From Lachnospiraceae bacterium (lineage in GTDB: Bacteria; Bacillota; Clostridia; Lachnospirales; Lachnospiraceae), in contig JAGKTY010000037.1 of the NCBI GenBank assembly GCA_021153185.1, positions 1 to 15,539 on the forward strand: DNA of 15,539 nt. The letters run 5' to 3'. Below, piece by piece: positions 7,691 through 14,354 of the stretch. The translations under genes and the position numbers were made by a program. Each line of letters begins with the position of its first letter. The stretch's first letter is position 1. Under the pieces are notes generated by a model. That model saw nothing but the letters and a program-made list of their open reading frames with translations, had not been told where the DNA came from and did no database searches.

Positions 7691-9124
7691 TTACTCCCCT
7701 TGTGCAACCGTCGCATTGACCTTCATGCCTTCTGTAAGCTCTATCTGCGAATCACAGACAATCTGCTCTCCTTCCGATAAGCCCTTCACAATCTCTACGC
7801 ACTCTGTTGCCGCAACACCAACTTCTATCTCCCGTTTTTCAACAATACCGTCTTTTACAACATAACAGAATGTACTGTCCGTCGCATAGTTGATGCAGTC
7901 ATACGGAACAACCACTACATCTTTTTTCTCTGCAATATGTATCTTTACACTCGCCTCAACACCAAGATAAATCGCATCATCCGGATTGTCGATATGAACA
8001 GATGCCTCTACAACAGTCGCACCTGCAGCATTTGTTTTGGCTGCTTTCCGGATATTGGAAACACTACCTTCGTATTCTTTTCCGTTGATGGTGACAGTCG
8101 CCTTCTGTCCAACCGCAACAATAGTCAGATTCTGCTTTGTAATCTCAATCTTTGCTTCCACCTTATCTGCATCGGAAAGTGTAAAAAGTGGTGTACCTGC
8201 CGTAACCGTCTGTCCCTTTGCCACCTGCACGTCCGAAACGATTGCATTGCACTGCGTTGAAACACCCTCTTTTGCTTTTTCAAGCATCTTCTTTGCGTCT
8301 TCCACGCTCAGCTTTGCAGACTCTTTGATGACCTCCTGCTGCGCCCGCTCCTTCCCTGCTGCCGGGTCAGCACTCTCTGCAACGGCCTTGTACTCTGCCT
8401 CCTGCGATTTGTACTCTGCAAGATCTGACTGGAGCGTCTCCAGATTGGCCTGCAAATGTGTGACATCATATGAATCGTACAGCTTCGAAAGCTCTTTTGC
8501 TTCTTTTTCTGCTTCTTTTAACTTGTCGGCAAGCTTTTCACTCTCCGGCTTTGCCGCCAGTTTTTCCTTTAGCTCGGCGATTTCTGCCTGCTTTTTCTGG
8601 AGCTTTTCATTGGTTGCTGTCGCTTCTACCATTTGGGCCTGCAGTGCGCTGACACAATCGCTGTAGTGTTTTACATACGCCTGGGCTGTCGCATAATCGC
8701 CTGCTGCCTTTGCAGCTTTTGCCTGTGCAGATCCGATTGTAATCATCGTCGCATCCGCGCCGTATGTCGTTGCTTTGCTTTCGAGCTCTACCTTCTTGAT
8801 GGAATCTTCAATCGCTTCCTCATCGTAGGTTAAAAGCTTACTGCCCTTTGTCACATACGCACCATCTTTGACAAGGACATCGGCAACAGTTCCATCAACC
8901 TTAGCAAACATCGTTTCCACATTTTCACTTGCGACTACTCCGTTGATTTCTACATCCTGCGCAACGTCCTGCTTTGTCACCTCACTGACAGTAACCGGAA
9001 TGCCCTTTGCGCCTGACATTGCCGATGCCACACCAATTCCGCCAACAATCAACACGATGACTGCCAAAATGATAATCCATTTCTTTTTCTTTTTTGGTTT
9101 CGTAATGTTCTTATTCTCCTCCAT
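7691..9124 (-). CDS. HlyD/MacA-like periplasmic-adaptor-type subunit (YknX-like)
   Basis: The 477-residue adaptor has a basic cytoplasmic start, a single N-terminal membrane anchor (about 16-35, WIIILAVIVLIVGGIG), a lipoyl-like half (VEINGVVASENVETM, AKVDGTVADVLVKDG), a long coiled-coil hairpin rich in Glu, Lys and Ala (about 130-290), the second lipoyl half (VSDVQVAKGQTVTAGTPLFTL), a beta-barrel and a membrane-proximal domain ending KVNATVAQGE. Gram-positive bacteria use such adaptors outside the membrane with MacB-like permeases. The ATG lies inside the end of the ATPase gene (14-nt overlap), with AAAGGGA as a likely ribosome binding site. It lacks a lipobox. Confidence 0.92.
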   Translation of the reverse strand: MEENKNITKPKKKKKWIIILAVIVLIVGGIGVASAMSGAKGIPVTVSEVTKQDVAQDVEINGVVASENVETMFAKVDGTVADVLVKDGAYVTKGSKLLTYDEEAIEDSIKKVELESKATTYGADATMITIGSAQAKAAKAAGDYATAQAYVKHYSDCVSALQAQMVEATATNEKLQKKQAEIAELKEKLAAKPESEKLADKLKEAEKEAKELSKLYDSYDVTHLQANLETLQSDLAEYKSQEAEYKAVAESADPAAGKERAQQEVIKESAKLSVEDAKKMLEKAKEGVSTQCNAIVSDVQVAKGQTVTAGTPLFTLSDADKVEAKIEITKQNLTIVAVGQKATVTINGKEYEGSVSNIRKAAKTNAAGATVVEASVHIDNPDDAIYLGVEASVKIHIAEKKDVVVVPYDCINYATDSTFCYVVKDGIVEKREIEVGVAATECVEIVKGLSEGEQIVCDSQIELTEGMKVNATVAQGE

Positions 9125-9803
9125 TTTGATAATCCCTTTCTATTTTTCCATCCTTAATCCGAATCACGCGATGCGCCTGCGCTGCGATATCATTGTCATG
9201 TGTAATCAAAATAACCGTACGGTTATCCTTGTGTAACTCTTTTAAAATATGAATAATTTCTTCACTCGATGCAGAGTCCAGGTTACCGGTCGGCTCATCT
9301 GCCAAAATCACCGGCGGCGCCTGCGCAATGGCACGCGCAATGGCCACACGCTGCTGCTGGCCGCCACTCATCTGGTTCGGCCTGTGATCCATGCGGTGCG
9401 ACAGCCCTACCTTTTCGAGCGCCGTCTTTGAAAGTGCCTGCCGTTCTTTCTTGGAAACGCCGCGGTAAATTAGCGGCAATTCTACATTTTCCTGTGCCGT
9501 CAGATTTGCAATCAGATTAAAGCCCTGAAAAATGAAACCGATTTCCTTATTGCGGATATCCGAAAGTGCATCATCCGATAGACCCGAGACGTCTTCACCA
9601 TTTAATATGTAAGTTCCCTTGCTCGGTACATCGAGACACCCCAAAATGTTCATCAGCGTCGATTTGCCTGAACCGGACTGTCCGATGATCGCCACGAATT
9701 CTCCCCGCTCAATCGTAAGATTCACACCATCGAGTGCTCGGACTTCATTTTCTCCGGGATTATAAATCTTGGATACATCTCTGATTTCAATTAATGAACC
9801 CAT
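9111..9803 (-). CDS. ABC transporter ATP-binding protein (MacB/LolD type)
   Basis: The 230-residue ATPase powers the exporter encoded by the next two genes. All catalytic motifs are intact: Walker A GQSGSGKST (41-49), Q-loop Q93 in IGFIFQGFNL, signature SGGQQQR (146-152), Walker B VILADEP with E170, D-loop NLDSAS and the H-loop histidine in ILITHDND. The LDVPSKGTYILNGEDV segment is typical of the LolD/MacB/FtsE group. The ATG follows GGGGA by 5 nt. It is the first gene of a three-gene operon with its own promoter (9838-9866). Confidence 0.95.
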   Translation of the reverse strand: MGSLIEIRDVSKIYNPGENEVRALDGVNLTIERGEFVAIIGQSGSGKSTLMNILGCLDVPSKGTYILNGEDVSGLSDDALSDIRNKEIGFIFQGFNLIANLTAQENVELPLIYRGVSKKERQALSKTALEKVGLSHRMDHRPNQMSGGQQQRVAIARAIAQAPPVILADEPTGNLDSASSEEIIHILKELHKDNRTVILITHDNDIAAQAHRVIRIKDGKIERDYQNGGE

Positions 9804-9837
9804 GTTTTTCCCCTTCTTTTTGTATTATTCAAATAGT

Positions 9838-9866
9838 ACAATAATATAATATAGTTTTCTTGTCAA
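9838..9866 (-). promoter_or_regulatory. Promoter of the ABC exporter operon
   Basis: On the minus strand a perfect TTGACA (9866-9861), 17 nt of A/T-rich spacer and TATTGT (9843-9838; 4 of 6 matches) lie 35 nt upstream of the ATPase start codon, placing the start site near 9831. The -10 is weak while the -35 is perfect, which would suit a regulated promoter. Confidence 0.65.
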
Positions 9867-9876
9867 GACAAACAGC

Positions 9877-9904
9877 CTTAAGGAATTTTAAAGATTTTCT
9901 TAAG
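9877..9904 (-). promoter_or_regulatory. Three hexamers at exact 11-bp spacing upstream of the exporter promoter
   Basis: On the plus strand CTTAAG (9877-9882), TTAAAG (9888-9893) and CTTAAG (9899-9904) start exactly 11 bp apart, and the whole is also an imperfect dyad centred at 9890/9891. The block ends about 10 bp upstream of the -35 box. Direct repeats with an 11-bp period are the usual layout of OmpR/PhoB-family response-regulator sites; a dyad-binding repressor is the alternative. No regulator gene lies in the window. Confidence 0.45.
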
Positions 9905-9939
9905 ATGACATTTTATGCCTTCATGCGCCCCCATTCAAA

Positions 9940-9971
9940 TGAAAATAGGCAGACTCATGGAATCTGCCTAT
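9940..9971 (-). terminator. Rho-independent terminator of tex
   Basis: ATAGGCAGA (9945-9953) and TCTGCCTAT (9963-9971) form a perfect 9-bp stem with a 9-nt loop, starting 5 nt after the tex stop. On the minus strand it is followed by a short TTTC tail, so it is a moderately strong terminator. Confidence 0.7.
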
Positions 9972-9975
9972 CAAA

Positions 9976-12315
9976 CTATTTTTTATTCTTTTTGTCATTC
10001 GTGCCAATGCGCATCGTCAGCTGAATCCGTTTCTTTTGTAAATCGACACTCAGCACCTGCACATCAACGATATCTCCGACACTGACTGCCTCAAGCGGAT
10101 GCTTGATAAATCTGTCCGTAATCTGCGAGATGTGAACGAGACCATCCTGGTGCACACCGATATCGACAAATACACCAAAATCGATGACATTGCGCACGGT
10201 TCCCTTTAAAATCATGCCTTCCTTCAAATCCTTCATCTCAAGAACATCGCTTCGAAGGATTGGGAGCGGCATATCCTCACGCGGATCACGGGAAGGCTTC
10301 TCGAGCTCTTTCATAATATCAATGAGTGTCAATTCACCGATTCCGAGCTCTTCGGCCATCTTCTTTGTATTGCCGACTTTTTTGGAAAGACCTGATACAC
10401 CTGCGCCGGCCTCTTTGTTCTCTTTTGGCGCATCCTCAAGCGATACCCCGCCCATTGCCTTCATGAGCGCAGCACCCATTGCCGTATTTGTATTCCGGAT
10501 CACAACCTGTTTTTGCTTCTGCTTTGGTTTCTCCGCTTTTGCTGCTGCCTTTTTTTGTTTTGCCTGCTTTTGTGCCTCCTTGACATCCTCCATGGTAAGG
10601 CCTGTCTTTTCCATCAGCTTGAGCGTTGCCTCATACGACTCCGGATGCACACTTGTCGCGTCAAGCGGATTGTCTCCATCCAAAATACGAAGGAAACCTG
10701 CACACTGCTCGTATGCTTTTGGTCCAAGCTTTGCAACCTTTAAAAGCTGTTTGCGATTAGTAAACCGTCCGTTTGCCTCGCGGTAGTCTACGATATTTTT
10801 GGCAATCACTTTGGTAATGCCGGAAATATAAGAAAGAAGTGGTGCAGAGGCTGTATTTAAATCCACACCGACTTTGTTGACGCAGTCCTCCACGACGCCG
10901 CCAAGCACTTCGCCAAGCTTCTTTTGATTCATATCGTGCTGATACTGACCGACACCGATTGACTGCGGGTCAATTTTGACAAGCTCTGCAAGCGGGTCCT
11001 GCAGACGGCGCGCAATGGAAGCAGCACTGCGCTGTCCGACATCAAACTCCGGAAACTCTTCTGTTGCAAGCTTGCTGGCAGAATATACGGATGCACCTGC
11101 CTCATTGACAATGACATACTCAACTTTGGTGTCGAGCTCTTTGATTAATTCTACAATGACCTGCTCACTTTCACGGCTGGCTGTACCATTACCGACGGAA
11201 ATCAGGGAAATATTGTATTTTTTAATGAGCTTTTTGAGCTCCGCTTTTGCTTCCGTCACTTTGTTCTGTGGCGCTGTCGGGAAAATGACCTTGGTGTCGA
11301 GCACCTTTCCGGTTGCGTCCACCACGGCGAGCTTACAGCCGGTACGGAATGCAGGGTCCCAGCCGAGCACGGTTCTTCCCGCAATCGGAGGCTGCATAAG
11401 AAGCTGCTCTAAGTTTTTACCAAAAACGCTAATCGCGCCATCTTCCGCCTTCTGTGTCAGTTCGTTACGGATTTCGCGCTCAATCGCCGGTGCAATGAGA
11501 CGGTCGTAACTATCTGCAATCGCTTCCTGCAAAAACGGTGTCGTATATGCATTGTCCGAAACAATTGTCTTTTTCTCAAGGTACTGAATGATCCGCTGAA
11601 CCGGCGCATCCACTTTCACCGTTAAAATCTTTTCATTTTCGCCTCTGTTGATTGCCAGCACGCGGTGGCCGAGCACTTTTTCAAGCGGCTCCTCATACGC
11701 GTAGTACATCTCATAAACAGACTGCGCTTTTTCATCTTTGGCGCTGCTTATGAGCTTTCCTTCCTTCATCGTAAGCTCTCTGATATAAATACGGTAATCT
11801 GCCACATCCGCAATTGCCTCTGCAATGATATCCATCGCGCCTGCAAGCGCATCTGCCGGCGTGTTCACTTCTTTTTCTTCATTTACAAAAGGCGCTGCAA
11901 GCTCTTCCAAGGCAGCCTGCGCGTTTTGCTCCATAATGAGGTCTGCCAGCGGACTAAGTCCTCTCTCCTTTGCAACAGATGCACGTGTTTTACGTTTTGG
12001 ACGGTATGGTCTGTACAAATCTTCCACAACAACAAGTGTCTCTGCAGCAAGAATTCTTTCCTTTAATTCCTCCGTCAGTTGTCCCTGCTCTTCGATGCTT
12101 GCAAGCACGGTCTCCTTTTTCTCTTCGAGATTGCGCAAATATTTGAGCCGCTCATCCAGATTACGGAGCACCTCATCATTGAGCGCTCCTGTTACTTCCT
12201 TACGGTATCGGGAAATGAACGGAATCGTATATCCTTCATCAATCAAATTCACGGCAGCTTCCACCTGCCATTTTTCCACCTTTAGTTCTTCTTTGAGTTT
12301 TGCAATAATATCCAT
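9976..12315 (-). CDS. tex: Tex/YqgF-type RNA-binding transcription accessory protein
   Basis: Tex is a conserved nucleic-acid-binding protein linked to transcription and RNA turnover. The 779-residue product has the N-terminal helical region with YRPYRPKRKTRASVAKERGL (about 101-120), a YqgF/RNase H-like domain beginning TVLGWDPAFRTGCKLAVVD (about 315 on), QSIGVGQYQHDM, a helix-hairpin-helix domain (NTASAPLLSYISGI, then FTNRKQLLKV), the KPSRDPREDMP motif and a C-terminal S1 domain (about 700-770; GTVRNVIDFGVFVDIGVHQD). Residues of about 580-650 form a Lys/Gln/Ala-rich low-complexity linker that I do not expect in a standard Tex. It starts at ATG with AGGAAGA upstream and is transcribed alone from a divergent promoter region. 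Confidence 0.95.
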   Translation of the reverse strand: MDIIAKLKEELKVEKWQVEAAVNLIDEGYTIPFISRYRKEVTGALNDEVLRNLDERLKYLRNLEEKKETVLASIEEQGQLTEELKERILAAETLVVVEDLYRPYRPKRKTRASVAKERGLSPLADLIMEQNAQAALEELAAPFVNEEKEVNTPADALAGAMDIIAEAIADVADYRIYIRELTMKEGKLISSAKDEKAQSVYEMYYAYEEPLEKVLGHRVLAINRGENEKILTVKVDAPVQRIIQYLEKKTIVSDNAYTTPFLQEAIADSYDRLIAPAIEREIRNELTQKAEDGAISVFGKNLEQLLMQPPIAGRTVLGWDPAFRTGCKLAVVDATGKVLDTKVIFPTAPQNKVTEAKAELKKLIKKYNISLISVGNGTASRESEQVIVELIKELDTKVEYVIVNEAGASVYSASKLATEEFPEFDVGQRSAASIARRLQDPLAELVKIDPQSIGVGQYQHDMNQKKLGEVLGGVVEDCVNKVGVDLNTASAPLLSYISGITKVIAKNIVDYREANGRFTNRKQLLKVAKLGPKAYEQCAGFLRILDGDNPLDATSVHPESYEATLKLMEKTGLTMEDVKEAQKQAKQKKAAAKAEKPKQKQKQVVIRNTNTAMGAALMKAMGGVSLEDAPKENKEAGAGVSGLSKKVGNTKKMAEELGIGELTLIDIMKELEKPSRDPREDMPLPILRSDVLEMKDLKEGMILKGTVRNVIDFGVFVDIGVHQDGLVHISQITDRFIKHPLEAVSVGDIVDVQVLSVDLQKKRIQLTMRIGTNDKKNKK

Positions 12316-12352
12316 GTCTCTTCCTGCCTATTCTTTCATCTTTTCTTCCTAT

Positions 12353-12381
12353 ACTATACCACTTTCTTTTCTTTTGGAAAA
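12353..12381 (-). promoter_or_regulatory. Probable tex promoter
   Basis: Minus-strand TATAGT (12358-12353; 5 of 6) is 17 nt downstream of a weak -35, TTTTCC (12381-12376). The expected start is about 30 nt ahead of the tex ATG. The -35 box overlaps the spacer of the plus-strand promoter at 12363-12391. Confidence 0.45.
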
Positions 12382-12391
12382 GTGCTATAAT
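12363..12391 (+). promoter_or_regulatory. Extended -10 promoter of the plus-strand three-gene operon
   Basis: A perfect TATAAT (12386-12391) with the TGn extension (TGC just upstream) lies 17 nt after a weak -35, TTTCTT (12363-12368). The extended -10 compensates for the poor -35. The start site would be near 12398, about 25 nt ahead of the first gene. Confidence 0.7.
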
Positions 12392-12422
12392 GAATGTGAA
12401 ACTATGGGTCTTGGAGGTTTGT

Positions 12423-12791
12423 ATGAGAAAACGCGCAAATTCATTTATGTTATTTTCTTTATTATTTGGTATTGCCGCCATCATTACCTCCTCTGTTTTT
12501 ATCATGGCCTTTTTATTTGGCGGACTCGCAATCTTGTTTGCAATTCTGTCAAAGGGCGATGACGAACACGTAACGGGTACTGCCGTCGGCGGTATCATTA
12601 CCGGTGTGTGCGGTATTGCACTTTCCGTGATGATTACGGGCTCTATGGTTTATATGTTTTTTAACGATCCAAGCTACCGCGCGCTGCTCAATGACACCTG
12701 CGAGCAGATGTACGGCATCACATTTGATGAGATGCTATCAGGTGAAACCCCTGATTTAGATTACATGACTTCACCTGATAACTTATTATAG
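12423..12791 (+). CDS. Small DUF4190-like membrane protein
   Basis: The ATG at 12423 (MRKRANSFML) is chosen because TTGGAGG ends 5 nt upstream; an in-frame ATG at 12390 lies inside the promoter's -10 box and is unlikely to be used. The 122-residue product has a basic start, hydrophobic stretches at about 8-42 (two helices, with GIAAI and LFGGLAILFAILS) and at about 52-78 (GTAVGGIITGVCGIALSV), then an acidic hydrophilic tail. The glycine-rich second stretch resembles the DUF4190 group of small membrane proteins; function is unknown. It opens an operon with the metalloprotease-like gene, 13 nt downstream. Its 3' end carries an 11-bp inverted repeat. Confidence 0.78.
   Translation: MRKRANSFMLFSLLFGIAAIITSSVFIMAFLFGGLAILFAILSKGDDEHVTGTAVGGIITGVCGIALSVMITGSMVYMFFNDPSYRALLNDTCEQMYGITFDEMLSGETPDLDYMTSPDNLL
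12736..12780 (+). repeat. Inverted repeat near the 3' end of the DUF4190-like gene
   Basis: TATCAGGTGAA (12736-12746) and TTCACCTGATA (12770-12780) form a perfect 11-bp stem with a 23-nt loop. A second CCTGAT at 12750-12755 inside the loop can pair with the same left arm, so two hairpins are mutually exclusive. The element ends 9 nt before the stop codon and about 10 nt before the Shine-Dalgarno of the next gene. Confidence 0.6.
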
Positions 12792-12804
12792 AAAGGAGCC
12801 GCCT

Positions 12805-13278
12805 ATGCGAATTGGTTCAATCGGATTTCATCCATATCAGACATATATGCAGCCGGCAACGACCGGCAGCATCAAGAATCCCGGCGAGTCAACGCAGGTT
12901 TCTCCGGGGCGCAAATCGTCACCGGCTGAATGCGAGACTTGCAAAAGCCGCAAATATCAGGACGGTTCCGATGAGATGGTTTCGTTCAAGTCCCCGCAGC
13001 ATGTGTCCCCACAGGCTTCCGCTTCTGCAGTACGAGCTCACGAAAATGAGCATGTTTCCAATGCCTACAAAAAGGCAGGACAGTCAGGCGGCAAGGTACT
13101 TCAGGCATCTGTCACAATGAAGACAGCTATTTGCCCGGAATGTGGCACAAGCTATGTCGCCGGTGGAGAAACCACGACCAAAATTCAGTATTCCAATGAA
13201 GACAATCCATATGTCAAAAACAAAAAATCCGCTGATGCCGCCGGCATCGTCGGACAAAATCTGGATTTGGCATGCTAG
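12805..13278 (+). CDS. SprA-related putative zinc metalloprotease with two CxxC pairs
   Basis: The 157-residue protein contains an exact HExxH zinc-protease motif, H79-E-N-E-H83, in the context VRAHENEHVSNAYKKA. This is the core of SprA-related proteins (PF12118 type), a family named without a well-proven biochemical role. It also has two cysteine pairs, C43-E-T-C46 and C110-P-E-C113, which could bind a structural zinc, and the ordered block RKYQDGSDEMVSFKSPQH between them. It has no signal peptide or membrane helix, so it should be cytoplasmic. The ATG follows AAAGGAG by 6 nt. It sits between two membrane-protein genes in one operon. Protease activity is inferred from the motif only. Confidence 0.8.
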   Translation: MRIGSIGFHPYQTYMQPATTGSIKNPGESTQVSPGRKSSPAECETCKSRKYQDGSDEMVSFKSPQHVSPQASASAVRAHENEHVSNAYKKAGQSGGKVLQASVTMKTAICPECGTSYVAGGETTTKIQYSNEDNPYVKNKKSADAAGIVGQNLDLAC

Positions 13279-13285
13279 GAGCAAT

Positions 13286-13993
13286 ATGAAAAACTATAGT
13301 TCTACCAAACAATTGAAGGCCTATGTCAGACAGGCGCTGCTCGGGCATTACGGCACACTCATTTTTAGCTATCTGGGCATTCAGTGTATCACATCCCTTG
13401 CCCTCAGCTTTGTACAGGAGCAGATTTCCTCAGCAACAGGACAGCTGCTTTACTGGGGCGTGAATCTGCTTGTCATTCTGCTGATGGGTGTATTTTCCGT
13501 CGGACAATTTTATATGTACAGAAAGCTGCTTGGCGGTGAAGAAATCGCACTCAAAGATATGTGGTTTGGTTTCCGTTATCATCCGGATAAAGCAATTGTG
13601 ATTTCACTTATTTCATTTATCCTATACATGATTGCAAGCATTCCTTTTCTTATTTGCTGTGCATTATATGCTGCCGGTGGCAAACAGGCGATGCTGTTTA
13701 TGTTTGCAATGTTTGCACTCGCCTTGTTTTTGATTGCATCCATTGTCATCAGCTTATGCTTGTCACAAGCACTTTTTTTACTGCTCGATTATCCGGGCGA
13801 GAGTGCGCTTGCTCTCTGCAAGCACTCAAATGATTTGATGAAAGGGCATAAAATGCGACTCTTTCTCCTCTATCTCAGCTTTATCGGTATGTTTGTACTT
13901 GTGATTCTCACGTGTGGTATCGGCATGCTTTGGGTTTACCCGTATTTTACGGGCGCGAAGGCACGCTTTTATGATGAACTTGTAGACGAATAA
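13286..13993 (+). CDS. DUF975 family multi-pass membrane protein
   Basis: The ATG at 13286 (MKNYSSTKQLKAYVRQAL) is chosen because AGGAG ends 4 nt upstream and the family normally begins with this amphipathic helix; in-frame codons further upstream overlap the previous gene and are not used. The 235-residue product has about five to six membrane helices and the DUF975 hallmarks: the central helices LYMIASIPFLICCAL and LFLIASIVISLCL, LLLDYPGESALALCKHSNDLMKGHKMRL written here as its ends LLLDYPGE and NDLMKGHKMRL, then FIGMFVLVILTCGIGMLWVYPY and a final ARFYDELVDE. Function is unknown in all members. It follows the metalloprotease-like gene by 7 nt and ends inside the terminator stem. Confidence 0.88.
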   Translation: MKNYSSTKQLKAYVRQALLGHYGTLIFSYLGIQCITSLALSFVQEQISSATGQLLYWGVNLLVILLMGVFSVGQFYMYRKLLGGEEIALKDMWFGFRYHPDKAIVISLISFILYMIASIPFLICCALYAAGGKQAMLFMFAMFALALFLIASIVISLCLSQALFLLLDYPGESALALCKHSNDLMKGHKMRLFLLYLSFIGMFVLVILTCGIGMLWVYPYFTGAKARFYDELVDE

Positions 13994-14034
13994 AGTAAAA
14001 GGCAGCTCAAATGAGCTGCCTTTTACTTATTTTT
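13993..14034 (+). terminator. Strong bidirectional terminator shared by the DUF975 and rpn genes
   Basis: A perfect 16-bp stem (13993-14008 paired with 14013-14028; arms with AAGTAAAAGGCAGCTC) has a 4-nt AAAT loop. On the plus strand it is followed by ATTTTTAC, and on the minus strand the A-tract of the arm gives TTTTACTTTATT. It begins at the last base of the DUF975 stop codon and lies between two convergent genes. Confidence 0.92.
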
Positions 14035-14035
14035 A

Positions 14036-14080
14036 CCAAGTTTTGCTAAGAGTCAGCCCAGTGGTCAATGCCATAGGCTT
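14036..14080 (-). repeat. Decayed second copy of an internal rpn segment just after the rpn stop
   Basis: Positions 14055-14080 match 14391-14416, inside the rpn gene, at 25 of 26 bases, in the same orientation. Read on the minus strand, directly after the rpn TAA and in the same frame, it encodes AYGIDHWADS and a stop; the internal copy encodes AYGIDHWAKLF. A weaker, gapped match (CTCTT, GCAAAA, TGG) continues to 14036. Confidence 0.85.
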
Positions 14081-14354
14081 ATTTTTTCGCCAGCTCTGCT
14101 TTTAGTCTTGCAATTTCAGCATCCTTATCAGCAATAGCTGCATCTTTTTCAGCGAGAGCAGCATTTGCCTCGGTAAGTTTTGCATCCTTATCGACGATTG
14201 TGGCTTTTGCTTCGGCAAGTTCGCGCTTCATACGTTTTTCATGCCGGATGGCATCCTCCCTGGCACGGCACATATCTCGGATTGTCTGATCGCAGTTTAG
14301 CGCATATAACGTTTCGGTTGCCTGCTTAAGGTCTGCATTCTGTTTTGCAATCAT
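14079..14354 (-). CDS. Candidate internal gene: C-terminal Rpn small protein (RpnS-like)
   Basis: Within rpn and in the same frame, the ATG of codon 203 (14354-14352) is preceded by GGGAGG (14368-14363) with 8 nt spacing, a near-ideal ribosome binding site. Translation from it would give a 91-residue protein, MIAKQNADLK to ELAKK, made of a helical segment and a heptad-repeat coiled coil. In E. coli, separately translated C-terminal Rpn fragments (RpnS) block the full-length toxic nuclease (RpnL). The design is known; its use in this gene is my inference. The alternative is that GGGAGG is a chance result of the conserved Trp-Glu-Asp codons. Confidence 0.5.
   Translation of the reverse strand: MIAKQNADLKQATETLYALNCDQTIRDMCRAREDAIRHEKRMKRELAEAKATIVDKDAKLTEANAALAEKDAAIADKDAEIARLKAELAKK

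Noticed and set aside
8037..8666. Plus-strand open frame of 209 codons opposite the adaptor gene
   Set aside because: Ser/Ala/Phe-rich mirror of the Glu/Lys/Ala-rich coiled coil on the other strand, a known composition artefact.
10184..10786. Plus-strand open frame of 200 codons opposite the tex linker and S1 region
   Set aside because: Ser/Phe/Cys-rich composition typical of antisense to Lys/Glu/Ala-rich coding sequence; no motif.
12390..12422. Upstream ATG for the DUF4190-like gene
   Set aside because: It lies within the TATAAT box and upstream of the predicted transcript start; the ATG at 12423 has a proper GGAGG.
11825..12562. Plus-strand open frame of 245 codons opposite tex and running into the DUF4190-like gene
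   Set aside because: Antisense shadow of tex; it also overlaps both promoters and the first gene of the plus-strand operon in another frame.
13142..13285. Upstream in-frame start for the DUF975 gene
   Set aside because: The extension overlaps the metalloprotease-like gene by 137 bases and its peptide is unlike the family; AGGAG before 13286 decides the start.
14241..14262. GGAGGATG further inside rpn as another internal start
   Set aside because: That ATG is out of frame with rpn and has no spacing from the GGAGG; the in-frame Met further on is too far from any Shine-Dalgarno.
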